A stretch of 64,000 nucleotides of DNA from Silanimonas lenta DSM 16282 (GTDB lineage: Bacteria > Pseudomonadota > Gammaproteobacteria > Xanthomonadales > Xanthomonadaceae), in NCBI RefSeq assembly GCF_000429065.1, contig NZ_AUBD01000010.1, positions 1-64,000 on the forward strand. The letters are read 5' to 3'. The notes under the pieces were generated by a model. It searched no databases. It had not been told where the DNA came from and was given only the letters and a program-made list of their open reading frames with translations. Below, one piece after another: positions 1-9,612 of the stretch. Every line of letters begins with the position of its first letter. Position 1 is the first letter of the stretch. The position numbers were made by a program, and so were the translations under genes.

Positions 1-90
1 GCCAGACGCGCTTCCTCGGCCAGACGCGCTTCCTCGGCCAGACGCGCTTCCTCGGCCAGACGCGCTTCCTCGGCCAGACGCGCTTCCTCG
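1..90 (-). repeat. 18-bp tandem repeat inside pilL, five exact copies
   Basis: The unit gccagacgcgcttcctcg repeats five times without a mismatch and breaks up after position 90. The array may continue beyond the left edge. Read on the minus strand, each unit encodes a six-residue step (EEARLA), so gain or loss of a unit keeps the frame. The product would be a charged alpha-helical spacer between PilL modules. Exact identity suggests recent or ongoing slippage. Confidence 0.95.
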
Positions 91-3000
91 GCCAGCCGTG
101 CCGCTGCCTCGGCCTCGGCGCGCCGGGTGGCCGCCTCTTCCGCCAGACGCTCTGCTTCGGCGGCGGCCTGCAGGGCGGCCTGCTGCGCGGTGTAGGCCGC
201 TTCGGCTTCGCGCTCGTCGGCAGGCGGGAGGTCGGGGGCGATGGTGAAGGCAGGGCCCTGCGCCGGCGTTTCGCCGGTCCCATCGCCGCTGCTCCCGGTC
301 TCGGACGGGGCCTCGTCGCCCGCCGGTTCGAGCGCCTCGCCCACCGGCGCGGCATCGACGATGTCGAAGGTCACCGGCATGGGGGCCTCGAGGAAGGACT
401 CGAGGGTGAGCCGCTCCGGATCCTCGGGCGTGGCCGGCTCGAGGCCGGCCCCGGCCTCGGCGGTTTCGGGCGCGTCGGGGGCGGACGGCGGTTCGGCGGG
501 GGCGTCGGCCACCGCGGCATCGAAGCGCGGCACCTCGCCGGTATCGATGCTGCCGAGATCCACCGGAACGAGCTCGTCCTCCTCCGGCAGGCGGATGACC
601 GGAGCGCCGGGCTCGGGCAGGGCATCCTTCGCCGCCTGCAGGGCCCGGGCAAGCGCCGGGAACTGCGGCAGCCGCGCCTCCGGCTCGGCCAGGGCCTCGA
701 GGGTCTGGCGCACGGCGAGGGTGGCCTGGCGCACCAGCACCACCTCGTCGGCGCTGGGCAGGGCCTGGGCCGCCAGTGCGCGCTTGAGGAAGCCCTCCAG
801 CGGGGAAGTGACGCCGGTGATGGCATTCACCTCGGTCATGGCGAAGGCGCCGTTCATGGTGTGCACGGCACGCAGCAGGCGGTCTTCCACCGCCTGCGGG
901 CCTCGCGCCTCGCAGCCGGCCAGCCAGGCATCGACGGTCTCGAGATGCCCTTCCACCTCCGGGCGCAGGATCTCCAGCAGCACCGGATCGAGGGCGAAGG
1001 CCACGGTTTCGGGCGCGGCCTCGTAGTCCGGCAGCATGGGCCAGGCGCTGGGCGCGCGCGGGGCAGTGGCCGGGGCAGTCTCGGGCCGGGGTGGCGGCTC
1101 GACGGCGGCGGGCGGCGGCCCGGCCGGGGCCGCCGTATCGGCCACCGGCTCGACCGGGGCCGCGGGCGGCGGCACCGGGGGGGTGAGCACCGGCGCCGGC
1201 GCGACATAGCGCGCCTCCTCGCCGGCGGCGATGCGGTCGGCCACCGCCTTGATGCCCTCGAGATCGCCGTAACGGACCTCGCCCGCCAGCGCGGCGCGCA
1301 GATCGGGCAGCAGGCGGGTGGCCTCGGCGACGAGCGCGTGCACGGCCGCGGTGGGGGGGCGCGTGCCGTCGAGCACGCGGTTCAGCATGTTCTCGATCTT
1401 CCAGCTGAACTCGCCGAGCGCCTTGGCGCCCACCAGGCGGCCGCTGCCCTTGAGGGTGTGGAACACCCGGCGGATCGGGCGCAGCACGTCGACATCGTCG
1501 AGCTTCGCCTCCCAGGCCGGCATCAGGGTGGCGAGATTGTCGATCTCCTCCTGGAACTCCTCGAGGAAGACTTCCTGGATCTCGGCATCGACCTCGTCGC
1601 TGGAAGCAGCGTCATAGCCGGGCAGGCGTTCGCCGACCAGGGCCGCAACCGGCTCTGCGGCCGGGGCGACCGGCGCCGCCTCGTCCACGGCGGGCCCGGG
1701 CGCTGCCTCCATGGCCGACGCCATGGCCGGGGCTTCGGCGGGCGCCGGAGGCTCGGCTCCGGCACCGGAAGCAGGCGGCACCGCCTCGATGCCGGCACCA
1801 CCGTCCGCGTCGGCGCCGGCATCGAGGGCGGACTCCGGCAATACGGCCTCGGGCGCCGCCTCCAGGGCCGGCGCCGGTGTCGTGGCCAGAGTTTCCGCGG
1901 GCGCCGGCGGCTCGGCCCCGGCAGCAGAAACAGGCGGCGGAGCAACAGCGGCAGGCGGAACGGCACCGGGGGTGGTCGGCGGCGCGGCTGCCGGCCCGGG
2001 CGTCGCCGGCAGCGGCCAGTAGCCGATCGCGGCCAGGCTTTCACGGGCGATGCCGAGCACCTGCTCGGGATTGGGGCGGCGGTCGCGCACCGCCTCGAGG
2101 AAGTACTCGACCGAGGCGAGCGCATCGGCGAGGCGGTCGAGCTGCTGGCCACTCGGCACCCGGCGCCTGGCGATCAGCTCTTCGGTGGTGAAGCGGGCGA
2201 TGCCGGTGAGCAGGTCGACGGCCGAGGGCACCTCGAGCAGGCGCAGGGCACCGGCCACCTCGCCGAGCAGGGGCGCCACGTCGCGCAGGCGCTCGTGGTC
2301 CCAGTGGGTCTCGACGAAGGCGACGAAGCAGGCACGGGCATTGCCGAAGTTGGCCAGGGCCTCCTTGGCCACGGCATCGAGCACCGCGCGGGCCTCGGCG
2401 GCCGGCAGCAGGGGCTGCGGCGCGGCCGCGTCCGCCTCGCCCTCGCCCAGCCGCGCCACCTGGTCATCCAGCATGGCCTCGACGTAGAGCAGGGCCCCGG
2501 CGATGTCGAGCAGCACCGCCTCGTCGGGCTGGCGCTGCCCCCCGGCGATGGCCTGCATGGTGGCGAGCTGGTCGCGCACCACCCGCTGCGGCACGCCGAG
2601 GCCGAGCACCCCGAGGGTCTCCTTCACCCGGTCGAGGGTCTCGATCTGCGCCCCGAGATCGGCGATGACGCCGGCGGGAGCGCGCATGTGCAGGTCGAGC
2701 GCGTCCTTCACCCGCAGCAGGTCTTCCTTGATGGCATTGGTGACGGTGGCGAGCAGGGCGCGGTTGTGGCCGGCCATGGCGCTGCGCGCATGCTCCACCT
2801 CGCGCTCGCTCGGCATGTAGCGCTCGAGCTCGAAGGTGGCATGCACCTCGGCAAGGCGCCCGGACTTCTCCGGTGCATGGGCCACGAAATACAGCAGCTG
2901 GCGGGTCAGCTCGACCGGCGGCTGGGTGCGGAAGGCGGCATCGCCATCGGTGGCGAGGCGGCGGATCTCGCGCTCCACCCGGGCCAGGGCCTGCTGGTGG

Positions 3001-3704
3001 CTGCGCTCCATCGGGAACACGCCACGGGCCGCGGCATCCAGCAGGGCGGAGGCGATCCAGAACAGGCGGCGCGCCGATTCGGCGCTGGTGAACTCGACGA
3101 GCTGCAGGCAGACATCGGCAAGATCGCGGGCCGACACCGGATCGGCGTCCTTGAGCCATTTCAGCAGCGAGCCCTGGAACAGCTGGCTCGCCACCTCGGC
3201 GCGACGCTTCACCTGCTCGGCGGGCAGGGGTGCTGCCGGCCCGCGGGCGATGGCCGGCAGTTCCACACCGAGGTTGGGCGAGAACAGCATGGCCTCCGAC
3301 ACCCCCTTCTCGCCGCGCGCGGCGCGCAGCTCGTTGAGCAGGGGCAGCAGCACCAGCGGGATGTCGCGGAAACCGCTCTGCAGGCGCTCGAGGTAGTCGG
3401 GCAACTGCATGATGCCGCGCATCAGCGCGCTGTAGGCGGTATCGCGGTCCCCGACGCTCCCGGCCAGCAGGGCCCGGGCCAGCGCGTGCATCTCCTCGGC
3501 CACCATCGCCGCCCCGTAGAGCTCGACCATGCGCAGTGCGCCGTGCACCTGGCCGAGGCCGTTGGCGCACAGTTCGAGCCGGGCCGGGTCCTGGCCGTTC
3601 TCGACGTAGTCCTCGAGGCCCTGGCGGGCCAGCTTGAGGGTTTCGTCGATCTCCGGCTTGACCCAGGTCAGCGTGGTGTAGTCGTTCTGGTCTTGCAGAC
3701 GCAT
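1..3704 (-). CDS. pilL: PilL/ChpA-type chemotaxis histidine kinase, N-terminal part (cut by left edge)
   Basis: This is the hybrid sensor kinase of the Pil-Chp system, which controls type IV pilus twitching. Only the N-terminal 1,234 codons are visible; the kinase core, CheW-like and receiver domains expected in the family lie off the left edge. The start at 3704 (MRLQDQNDYTTL) follows pilJ by 57 bp. Residues 1-550 are an alpha-helical FimL/ChpA-like N-terminus. A clear HPt motif (HTLKGSGRLVGA) lies near residue 748 and a second (AVHTMNGAF) near residue 945. Pro/Ala-rich linkers, roughly 570-690 and 830-880, separate the modules. The visible end is Ala/Glu-rich and carries an exact 18-bp tandem array. 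The assignment rests on the HPt modules and on the order pilG-pilI-pilJ-this gene. The symbol chpA is also used for it. Confidence 0.9.
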   Translation of the reverse strand, partial: MRLQDQNDYTTLTWVKPEIDETLKLARQGLEDYVENGQDPARLELCANGLGQVHGALRMVELYGAAMVAEEMHALARALLAGSVGDRDTAYSALMRGIMQLPDYLERLQSGFRDIPLVLLPLLNELRAARGEKGVSEAMLFSPNLGVELPAIARGPAAPLPAEQVKRRAEVASQLFQGSLLKWLKDADPVSARDLADVCLQLVEFTSAESARRLFWIASALLDAAARGVFPMERSHQQALARVEREIRRLATDGDAAFRTQPPVELTRQLLYFVAHAPEKSGRLAEVHATFELERYMPSEREVEHARSAMAGHNRALLATVTNAIKEDLLRVKDALDLHMRAPAGVIADLGAQIETLDRVKETLGVLGLGVPQRVVRDQLATMQAIAGGQRQPDEAVLLDIAGALLYVEAMLDDQVARLGEGEADAAAPQPLLPAAEARAVLDAVAKEALANFGNARACFVAFVETHWDHERLRDVAPLLGEVAGALRLLEVPSAVDLLTGIARFTTEELIARRRVPSGQQLDRLADALASVEYFLEAVRDRRPNPEQVLGIARESLAAIGYWPLPATPGPAAAPPTTPGAVPPAAVAPPPVSAAGAEPPAPAETLATTPAPALEAAPEAVLPESALDAGADADGGAGIEAVPPASGAGAEPPAPAEAPAMASAMEAAPGPAVDEAAPVAPAAEPVAALVGERLPGYDAASSDEVDAEIQEVFLEEFQEEIDNLATLMPAWEAKLDDVDVLRPIRRVFHTLKGSGRLVGAKALGEFSWKIENMLNRVLDGTRPPTAAVHALVAEATRLLPDLRAALAGEVRYGDLEGIKAVADRIAAGEEARYVAPAPVLTPPVPPPAAPVEPVADTAAPAGPPPAAVEPPPRPETAPATAPRAPSAWPMLPDYEAAPETVAFALDPVLLEILRPEVEGHLETVDAWLAGCEARGPQAVEDRLLRAVHTMNGAFAMTEVNAITGVTSPLEGFLKRALAAQALPSADEVVLVRQATLAVRQTLEALAEPEARLPQFPALARALQAAKDALPEPGAPVIRLPEEDELVPVDLGSIDTGEVPRFDAAVADAPAEPPSAPDAPETAEAGAGLEPATPEDPERLTLESFLEAPMPVTFDIVDAAPVGEALEPAGDEAPSETGSSGDGTGETPAQGPAFTIAPDLPPADEREAEAAYTAQQAALQAAAEAERLAEEAATRRAEAEAAARLAEEARLAEEARLAEEARLAEEARLAEEARL

Positions 3705-3761
3705 CGTGCGCTCTCAGGGTTCGGGGTCACGCCGCGGCCATGCGGCCGCGGGAGCGCGGGT

Positions 3762-5795
3762 TCAGTCCGGCAGCTTGAAGTCGGCGACCGAACGGCGCAG
3801 GTCTGCGGCCAGCTGAGCCAGGTTGCCGATCGACTCGGCGGTCTGGCTCGCGCCCTGCGAGGTCTGCGTGGTGATCTCCTGGATGACGGTCATGGTCGCG
3901 GTGATGTTGGTCGCCGCGGCCGACTGCTGGCGCGAGGCCTCCGAGATGTTCTGGATGAGGTCGGCGAGGTCGTTCGACACCTTCTCGATCTCGACCAGGG
4001 CGAGGCCGGCGTCCTCGGCGAGACGGGCACCCGCCACCACTTCCGCGGTGGTCTGCTCCATCGAGGAAACGGCCTCGTTGGTATCGCTCTGGATCGTCGC
4101 CACCAGGGCTTCGATCCGCTTCGTCGCGTTGGAGGCGCGCTCGGCGAGTCGCTGCACTTCGTCGGCCACCACCGCGAAGCCGCGGCCCGCCTCGCCCGCC
4201 GAGGCCGCCTGGATGGCGGCGTTCAGCGCGAGGATGTTCGTCTGCTCCGAGATGTCATTGATGAGCTCGATGATCGAGCCGATTTCCTGCGAGCTCTCGC
4301 CCAGGCGCTTGATGCGCTTCGAGGTCTCCTGGATCTGGTCACGGATGTTGTCCATGCCCTGGATCGTCTGCCGCACCACCTCGGCGCCCTTGGCGGCGAT
4401 CTGCACCGAGCGCTGGGCCACGTCGGCCGATTCGGCGGAGTTCTTCGACACCTCGTCGATGCTGGCCGCGATCTCGTTGATCTTTGCCGAGGCCGAGGTG
4501 ATCTGCTGCGCCTGGTGCTCGGCGGCGTCGGCGAGGTGCATGGCCGTGGCCTGCGTCTCCTGGGCGGCGGCAGCCACCTGCACGGCGGTCTCGTTGATGG
4601 TGCCGACGAGGGTGCGCAGCTGGTCGATGGCGAAGTTGATCGAGTCGGCGATCGCGCCGGTGATGTCTTCGGTCACCGTGGCCTTGGCGGTCAGGTCGCC
4701 CTCGGCGAGCGAGCCCATTTCGTCCAGCAGGCGGAGAATGGCCTCCTGGTTGCGCTGGTTGAGCTCGGTGGCGGCGCGCTCGCGGCGGCGGCCTTCCGTG
4801 AAGATGGTGAACAGCAGGCCGACGAGGCCGACCACCAGGCCCACGCCGCCGCCGATCGCCCACCAGTTGTTGGGGAAGATGCGGGTGACGTTGGCGTTGG
4901 CGAAGGCGTTCGCCAGCGCCGCGCTGTTCTCGCCCAGCACCTCGGCGTCGCCGGAGAGCACCTCGGCGGCCGACTGCACGGCGAACAGGTTGGGGGCGGC
5001 GCTGAGGATACTGTCGATCTCCTTCTGCGCATCGGCGTACTGCGCCTCCACCGCCTCCACCGCGGCGCGGGCGGCGGCGGTGGTGACCGGCGAGACGCCG
5101 AGGTCGGCATTGCCCTGCTTCAGGCCGAGCAGCACCTGGGCGAACACCGCGGCGTCGCGCGAGAGCGCGTCGGACTGGTCGGAGCCGGCGCGGATCTCGG
5201 CCACGCGCTGCGCCATGCGGTTGGCAAGCACGATCTGGCGGTTGGCGATGTTGATCTGCGAGGCCGGGGCACCGGCATCCGACATCGCGCGCACCACCTC
5301 GTCGAGGCGGGCGGTCAGGCGCGGGATGCGGCCGGTGAACTGGTCGGCGGTCTGGGCCAGGGAGAGGATCTCGGTCTCGGCACCGAGGATGCGGTCGGCG
5401 TCGGCGGCCATCCGCGTCCAGGTGTTGGTGACCTGCTCCAGCGAGGCGCTCACCTGCGGCATCTGGAAGCTGCCGCGGTAGCCCGGCACGCCGAAGTCGC
5501 CGGTGCCGTCGTTGAGCGCGCTCACCGCGGCCTCGATGCCCTGGCGGGTGCTGCGCAGCTCGTTGAAGGCCTCCTCGCGGCCATTGATCGCCTCGGTGGC
5601 GTAACGGCCCAGCTTCTGTGCGTCCACCTGCAGGCGGAAGCTGAGCTGCGAGGCGCTCTGGATCTGCCCGCCGTAGTAGGCGGCGGCGAGGAAGTTCACG
5701 AGGAACAGGATCGCCGAGATCGCGAGCAGGAAGGCCCAGACGCGGAGCCCGATCTTGGTCAGGCGGTCCTGGAAGGTGGTTTTCGAAGCGCTCAT
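3762..5795 (-). CDS. pilJ: PilJ, methyl-accepting chemotaxis-like receptor of the twitching system
   Basis: This is the inner-membrane transducer that feeds signals to PilL through the CheW-like protein PilI. The protein has 677 residues. A membrane segment lies near residues 16-38 ([20 protein letters not shown]), followed by a PilJ-type periplasmic helical domain. A second membrane segment near 310-335 is rich in Gly and Val ([15 protein letters not shown]). A HAMP-like region and a long coiled-coil signalling domain follow. The conserved MCP hairpin tip is present ([18 protein letters not shown]). Start ATG 5795 lies 50 bp after the end of pilI. The length and the type IV pilus context fit PilJ rather than a flagellar receptor. 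Confidence 0.93.
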   Translation of the reverse strand: MSASKTTFQDRLTKIGLRVWAFLLAISAILFLVNFLAAAYYGGQIQSASQLSFRLQVDAQKLGRYATEAINGREEAFNELRSTRQGIEAAVSALNDGTGDFGVPGYRGSFQMPQVSASLEQVTNTWTRMAADADRILGAETEILSLAQTADQFTGRIPRLTARLDEVVRAMSDAGAPASQINIANRQIVLANRMAQRVAEIRAGSDQSDALSRDAAVFAQVLLGLKQGNADLGVSPVTTAAARAAVEAVEAQYADAQKEIDSILSAAPNLFAVQSAAEVLSGDAEVLGENSAALANAFANANVTRIFPNNWWAIGGGVGLVVGLVGLLFTIFTEGRRRERAATELNQRNQEAILRLLDEMGSLAEGDLTAKATVTEDITGAIADSINFAIDQLRTLVGTINETAVQVAAAAQETQATAMHLADAAEHQAQQITSASAKINEIAASIDEVSKNSAESADVAQRSVQIAAKGAEVVRQTIQGMDNIRDQIQETSKRIKRLGESSQEIGSIIELINDISEQTNILALNAAIQAASAGEAGRGFAVVADEVQRLAERASNATKRIEALVATIQSDTNEAVSSMEQTTAEVVAGARLAEDAGLALVEIEKVSNDLADLIQNISEASRQQSAAATNITATMTVIQEITTQTSQGASQTAESIGNLAQLAADLRRSVADFKLPD

Positions 5796-5845
5796 TACGT
5801 TACGACCTCGGATCGGAAACGGTGCGGGCCTGGGCGGTGGCGGGA

Positions 5846-6409
5846 TCAGGCGGCGGCCTGGCGGAATTCGGGGGTACGGCAGAGCAGGGGGATGTCGAGC
5901 ACGCCCCAGGTGGTGTCGCCGAGCCGGTAGGCGCGGCTCACCACGCTGGCATAGCGCCCGTCGAACTGCTCGGGGCGCTCGACGAGATGGGCATCGTTGA
6001 AGGCACGCTGGCCGTAGAGCTCGTCGACCAGCAGGATCACGTTGCCGCCGGGCTGGCGCACCAGCAGCACGCGCTGGCCCTCGTTCACGGCGCTGCGCTC
6101 GCCCTCGAGGAACTGCTTGAGGTCGACCACGCCATAGAGGCTGCCGCGGACGTTGGCCAGCCCGAGCATCCAGGGCTGGGCGCCCGGCACCGGGGTGAGC
6201 GGCGGCAGGTTGATGATCTCGAGCACGTCGCCGAAGGCCCCGACCAGGCGGTGCCGGCCGACGCGGAAACCCACGCCGCGCCAGTGGCCCGGGGCCTCGA
6301 CCAGTTCCGGGCGCCCGGGCTGGTGGGCGAGCGAGCGGCGCTCGTAGTCGAGCAGCAGCTCGAAGGGGTCGGGGGCGCGGGCCTCGGCCTTGGGCGTGCC
6401 CATGCTCAT
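5846..6409 (-). CDS. pilI: PilI, CheW-like adaptor of the twitching system
   Basis: This cytoplasmic CheW-domain protein links the PilJ receptor to the PilL kinase. It has 187 residues. The CheW fold is indicated by the central stretch around [19 protein letters not shown] and by the following [12 protein letters not shown]. Its start codon overlaps the pilG stop in an ATGA arrangement, so the two are probably translationally coupled. A second in-frame ATG two codons later (6403) is an alternative start. Family, length and position between pilG and pilJ agree. Confidence 0.92.
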   Translation of the reverse strand: MSMGTPKAEARAPDPFELLLDYERRSLAHQPGRPELVEAPGHWRGVGFRVGRHRLVGAFGDVLEIINLPPLTPVPGAQPWMLGLANVRGSLYGVVDLKQFLEGERSAVNEGQRVLLVRQPGGNVILLVDELYGQRAFNDAHLVERPEQFDGRYASVVSRAYRLGDTTWGVLDIPLLCRTPEFRQAAA

Positions 6410-6807
6410 GCCGCCGGGGCGTAGCGACGCACCGCCTCGAGCAGTTCGTCGCGGGTGAAGGGCTTGGTGAGGTACTGCTCGGAGCCGACGATGCGGCCGC
6501 GGGCCTTGTCGAACAGGCCGTCCTTCGAGGAGAGCATGATCACCGGGGTGTTGCGGAACAGCTGGTTCGACTTGATCAGCGCGCAGGTCTGGTAGCCGTC
6601 CAGGCGCGGCATCATGATGTCGACGAAGATCACCTGCGGCTGCACCTCGGCGATCTTCCCGAGGGCCTCGAAGCCGTCGTTGGCGGTGAAGACGTCGCAG
6701 CCCTCCTTCTTCAGCAGGGTCTCCGCCGTGCGGCGGATGGTCTTCGAGTCGTCGATCACCATGACCCGCAGCCCCGCCAAACCGCCGGACTCGTTGCTCT
6801 CAGTCAT
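6406..6807 (-). CDS. pilG: PilG, single-domain response regulator of twitching
   Basis: PilG is a CheY-like receiver phosphorylated by PilL that promotes pilus extension and twitching. The protein is 133 residues. The phosphoacceptor is D63 ([15 protein letters not shown]-type context), the acidic pair is in [10 protein letters not shown], and the conserved Lys is in LTKPF. The sequence [17 protein letters not shown] and the [13 protein letters not shown] loop match PilG rather than PilH. I chose ATG 6807 (MTESNESGG) because a GGGGA-like Shine-Dalgarno lies a few bases upstream. The longer open frame to 6861 has no such site and reaches into the promoter region. No pilH follows; pilI overlaps directly. 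Confidence 0.93.
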   Translation of the reverse strand: MTESNESGGLAGLRVMVIDDSKTIRRTAETLLKKEGCDVFTANDGFEALGKIAEVQPQVIFVDIMMPRLDGYQTCALIKSNQLFRNTPVIMLSSKDGLFDKARGRIVGSEQYLTKPFTRDELLEAVRRYAPAA

Positions 6808-6873
6808 TGCATTCCCCAAGGAAGTTCCAGCGGGCGGCCGGCGGCCGGGGCCGTGACGCACCGCAATGCAAGC

Positions 6874-6902
6874 TATATCCCAGTGTCAACAAAACGTGTC
6901 AA
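6874..6902 (-). promoter_or_regulatory. Candidate sigma-70 promoter for pilG operon
   Basis: On the minus strand a perfect -35 hexamer TTGACA (6897-6902) is followed after 17 bp by GATATA (6874-6879), and TATAGC overlaps it. A second TTGACA (6884-6889) lies inside the spacer, giving a 13-bp-spaced direct repeat. The site is about 70 bp upstream of the pilG start. The -35 match is strong and the -10 is partial. For gshB on the other strand only a weak extended -10 (TGTTACGCT, ending 6960) is visible. Confidence 0.5.
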
Positions 6903-6993
6903 GCCCGCGCCGCGCCAAGCGATTCCCCGTTCGGCACCTGCGGCCCTCCCCTGTTACGCTCTTTCACATTGTCCCATTCCGGAACGCCCGCGG

Positions 6994-7947
6994 ATGCCCC
7001 GGCAGCTCGCCGTCGTCATGGACCCGATCGGGTCGATCAAAATCGTGAAGGACTCCACATTCGCCATGCTGCTGGAAGCCCAGCGTCGCGGATGGACGTT
7101 GCAGTACGTGCTGCCCGGCAGCCTCGGGCTGCGCGGCGGCGAGGCCGGCGCCCGGCTCGCGCCGCTCTCGGTGCGCGACGACCCGGCCGGCTGGTTCACG
7201 CTCGGCGAGCCGGTCTGGCGCCCCCTGGCCGCCATGGACCAGGTGCTGATGCGCCGAGACCCGCCGGTGGATGCCGACTACCTGCACGACACCCAGGTCC
7301 TCAGTGCCGCCGAGGCGCAAGGGGCGCGGGTGACGAACGCCCCGGCAGGCCTGCGCGACCTCAACGAGAAGCTCGCCGCCCTGCTCTTCCCGGACTGCAT
7401 CCCGCCCACCCTGGTCAGCCGCGAGGCCGCCGAGTTCCGGGCCTTCGCCGCCGAGCAGGGCGAGATCGTGCTCAAGCCCCTGGACGGCATGGGCGGGCGC
7501 TCGATCTTCCGCAGCCGCCACGGCGACCCCAATCTCAACGTGATCCTCGAGACGCTCACCGGAAACGGGCGGCACCTCGCCATGGCGCAGCGCTTCCTGC
7601 CGGAGATCGCCCAGGGTGACAAGCGCATCCTGCTCATCGACGGCGAGCCGGTGCCCTACTGCCTCGCCCGCATCCCGCAGGGCAGCGAGTTCCGCGGCAA
7701 CCTCGCCGCCGGCGGCCGCGGCGAGGTGCGGCCGCTCAGCGAGCGCGACCGCGAGATCGCCGCCCGGGTGGGCCCGGAGATGCGCCGCCGCGGCATGCGC
7801 TTCGTCGGCCTCGACGTGATCGGCGACTGCCTCACCGAGGTGAACGTGACCAGCCCGACCTGCATCCGCGAGATCGACGCCGGGACCGGGCTGAACATCG
7901 CCGGCCTGCTGTTCGATGCCCTCGAGGCGTCCCCGGACGGCCCCTGA
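6994..7947 (+). CDS. gshB: Glutathione synthetase
   Basis: This ATP-grasp ligase joins gamma-glutamylcysteine and glycine to form glutathione in the cytosol. It has 317 residues, the usual length. The N-terminus MPRQLAVVMDPIGSIKIVKD is characteristic, as are LKPLDGMGG, the ATP-grasp stretch GDKRILLIDGEPV, and the C-terminal VNVTSPTCIREID. The start at ATG 6994 fits GshB homologues; the open frame runs 47 codons further upstream into the divergent promoter. A tonB-like gene follows after 10 bp on the same strand, so co-transcription is likely. Confidence 0.95.
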   Translation: MPRQLAVVMDPIGSIKIVKDSTFAMLLEAQRRGWTLQYVLPGSLGLRGGEAGARLAPLSVRDDPAGWFTLGEPVWRPLAAMDQVLMRRDPPVDADYLHDTQVLSAAEAQGARVTNAPAGLRDLNEKLAALLFPDCIPPTLVSREAAEFRAFAAEQGEIVLKPLDGMGGRSIFRSRHGDPNLNVILETLTGNGRHLAMAQRFLPEIAQGDKRILLIDGEPVPYCLARIPQGSEFRGNLAAGGRGEVRPLSERDREIAARVGPEMRRRGMRFVGLDVIGDCLTEVNVTSPTCIREIDAGTGLNIAGLLFDALEASPDGP

Positions 7948-7957
7948 GCGGCGCCCC

Positions 7958-8839
7958 ATGTCCCCGGCCACCCCGGCGCCCGTTCCCGAGATCGGGCCTG
8001 CGCAACGCCTCACCGCCACCACCCTGCTGGGCGGCGTGCTCATCGGCATCGTAGTGCTGGGGGTGAGCTTCGGCCGCGACGATGCTGCGCCGATCACCCC
8101 CACCCTCGACGTGATCCTGACCGAGACCCGCAGCGATACCCCGCCCACGCGGGCCGACTTCCTCGCCCAGGCGAGCCAGCAGGGCGGTGGCGAGCACGAG
8201 GAGGCCCTGCGCCCCCGCGACACGGTGAGCGCGCCGGTGCCGAAGCTCGAGGACGGGGTGGCCCCGGTGCCGGTCCGGGCCCAGGCTCCGCGCCCGCAGG
8301 CGGAGGCCCCGATGCCGCTGCTCTCCACCACCGCCGAGGCCGCCGAGCACGCGCCAGCGCAGCCGCCGCGCCCGGAGACCCCCCCCTCCCCGCTGCCGCT
8401 CGGCGAGCAGTTCCTCGAGCAGCAGGTCGCCATGGCCCGGCTGGCCGCCGAGGTGGAGCGCCGCCAGGCCCAGTACGCGAAGCGGCCGAAGCGCAAGTTC
8501 GTCTCGGCCAGCACCCAGGAGTACGCCTACGCCCAGTACCTGCGGCAGTGGGTGGAGCGGGTGGAGCGGGTGGGCAATGCCAACTACCCGGAGCGCGCCC
8601 GCGCCGAGCGGCTGGAGGGCCGGCTGGTGATGACGGTGGCGGTGCGCCGCGACGGCAGCGTGGAGTCGGTGACCCTGAACGAGCCCAGCCGCCACGAGAC
8701 CCTGAACCAGGCCGCCCGGCGCATCGTCGGCCTCGCTGCGCCCTTCGCCGCCGTGCCGCAGGCCGGCGAGCGGGTGGATGTGCTGCACATCACCCGCACC
8801 TGGGAGTTCAAGAACGGCCGGGTGAGCAGCGAGGAATGA
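7958..8839 (+). CDS. TonB-like energy transducer
   Basis: TonB-type proteins transmit the proton-motive force from ExbB/ExbD to outer-membrane receptors. The protein has 293 residues. A short cytoplasmic N-terminus precedes a membrane anchor at about residues 22-40 (TTLLGGVLIGIVVLGVSFG). A long Pro/Ala/Glu-rich periplasmic spacer follows, and then a TonB C-terminal domain from about residue 200 (NYPERARAERLEGRLVM to the end). The start ATG 7958 lies 10 bp after gshB. The last 32 bp overlap the 3' end of tsaB on the other strand. It may serve receptors such as the one at 53897 or have a pilus-related role; nothing here decides this. Confidence 0.85.
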   Translation: MSPATPAPVPEIGPAQRLTATTLLGGVLIGIVVLGVSFGRDDAAPITPTLDVILTETRSDTPPTRADFLAQASQQGGGEHEEALRPRDTVSAPVPKLEDGVAPVPVRAQAPRPQAEAPMPLLSTTAEAAEHAPAQPPRPETPPSPLPLGEQFLEQQVAMARLAAEVERRQAQYAKRPKRKFVSASTQEYAYAQYLRQWVERVERVGNANYPERARAERLEGRLVMTVAVRRDGSVESVTLNEPSRHETLNQAARRIVGLAAPFAAVPQAGERVDVLHITRTWEFKNGRVSSEE

Positions 8840-9602
8840 GCGCGCGGGCGGCGCGGGCCGCGGCCTGCTCGGCGGCGGTGAGCGCCACCTTGTCGCGCAG
8901 GTAGCGCGGCTCGAGCCGTTCCGGGGCGAGGACGCGGCCGGCGAGGAAATCGCGCCGGGCGATGCGGGCCACGGCCGCGGCCGTGGGCAGGGCCTCGGGC
9001 TCGGCCCCGGAAAGCCGGTCCGCCAGCGATGCGAGCCAGGCGCCCCCGGCGGCCGCAGCGCCGCTGCCCACCACCCGAAAGCGCGGGCCGGCGGAAGCAC
9101 CGTCCCGTCCGGGCCGCGCCGCCCAGCGGGCCTGAAGCAGGGTCGCCGCCTCGCCCACCGGGACCAGGCATTCCGGCTCCAGGGCGACCGGCAGCCCCTC
9201 GGCGTCGGCGGCGTACTCGCCCAGATACAGCTCGCCCATCCGCGCATCGATGGCGGCCAGCACCGGCCCGCCGGCGAGGAAGGGTTCGGCCAGCGCGGCG
9301 AGGGTGGACACCGGCAGCACCGGGCGCCCGAGGCCGAGGGCGATGCCCTGCGCGAGGCTGATGGCAAGGCGCACGCCGGTGAAGGCCCCGGGGCCGATGC
9401 CGACGGCCAGGGCGTCGATGCGCGACTTGCCGAGGCCGGCCTCGGCCAGCAGGGCTTCGGCCCAGGGCAGGGCGAGCTCGGCGTGGCGGCGCGGCGCCGG
9501 CGCATGGCGGGCGAAGAGCTCGCCGCCATGCAGCAAGGCCACCGAGCAGGCCTCGGTGGCCAGCTCGAAGGCCAGCAGGGTCGGACCGGAGGGCGCGGGC
9601 AT
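8808..9602 (-). CDS. tsaB: TsaB, tRNA threonylcarbamoyladenosine (t6A37) biosynthesis subunit
   Basis: TsaB is the scaffold partner of TsaD in making t6A at position 37 of ANN-decoding tRNAs. It has 264 residues with the ASKHA-fold start LLAFELATEACSVALL and the motif GIGPGAFTGVRLA. I chose ATG 9602 (MPAPSG), 10 bp after the yoaA stop. ATG 9623 (MPSEPIAM) is an alternative that would overlap yoaA by 11 bp. The tsaB-yoaA pairing is also seen in Escherichia coli. Its 3' end overlaps the convergent tonB-like gene by 32 bp. Confidence 0.92.
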   Translation of the reverse strand: MPAPSGPTLLAFELATEACSVALLHGGELFARHAPAPRRHAELALPWAEALLAEAGLGKSRIDALAVGIGPGAFTGVRLAISLAQGIALGLGRPVLPVSTLAALAEPFLAGGPVLAAIDARMGELYLGEYAADAEGLPVALEPECLVPVGEAATLLQARWAARPGRDGASAGPRFRVVGSGAAAAGGAWLASLADRLSGAEPEALPTAAAVARIARRDFLAGRVLAPERLEPRYLRDKVALTAAEQAAARAARALIPRCSPGRS

Positions 9603-9612
9603 GGCGATGGGC

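Noticed and set aside
1-90. CRISPR-like array
   Set aside because: The units are contiguous 18-mers without spacers and are in frame within pilL.
861-5930. A 1,689-codon open frame on the plus strand opposite pilL and pilJ
   Set aside because: It is antisense to two clearly conserved genes and its translation is a Gly/Arg/His/Leu-rich shadow typical of very G+C-rich DNA.
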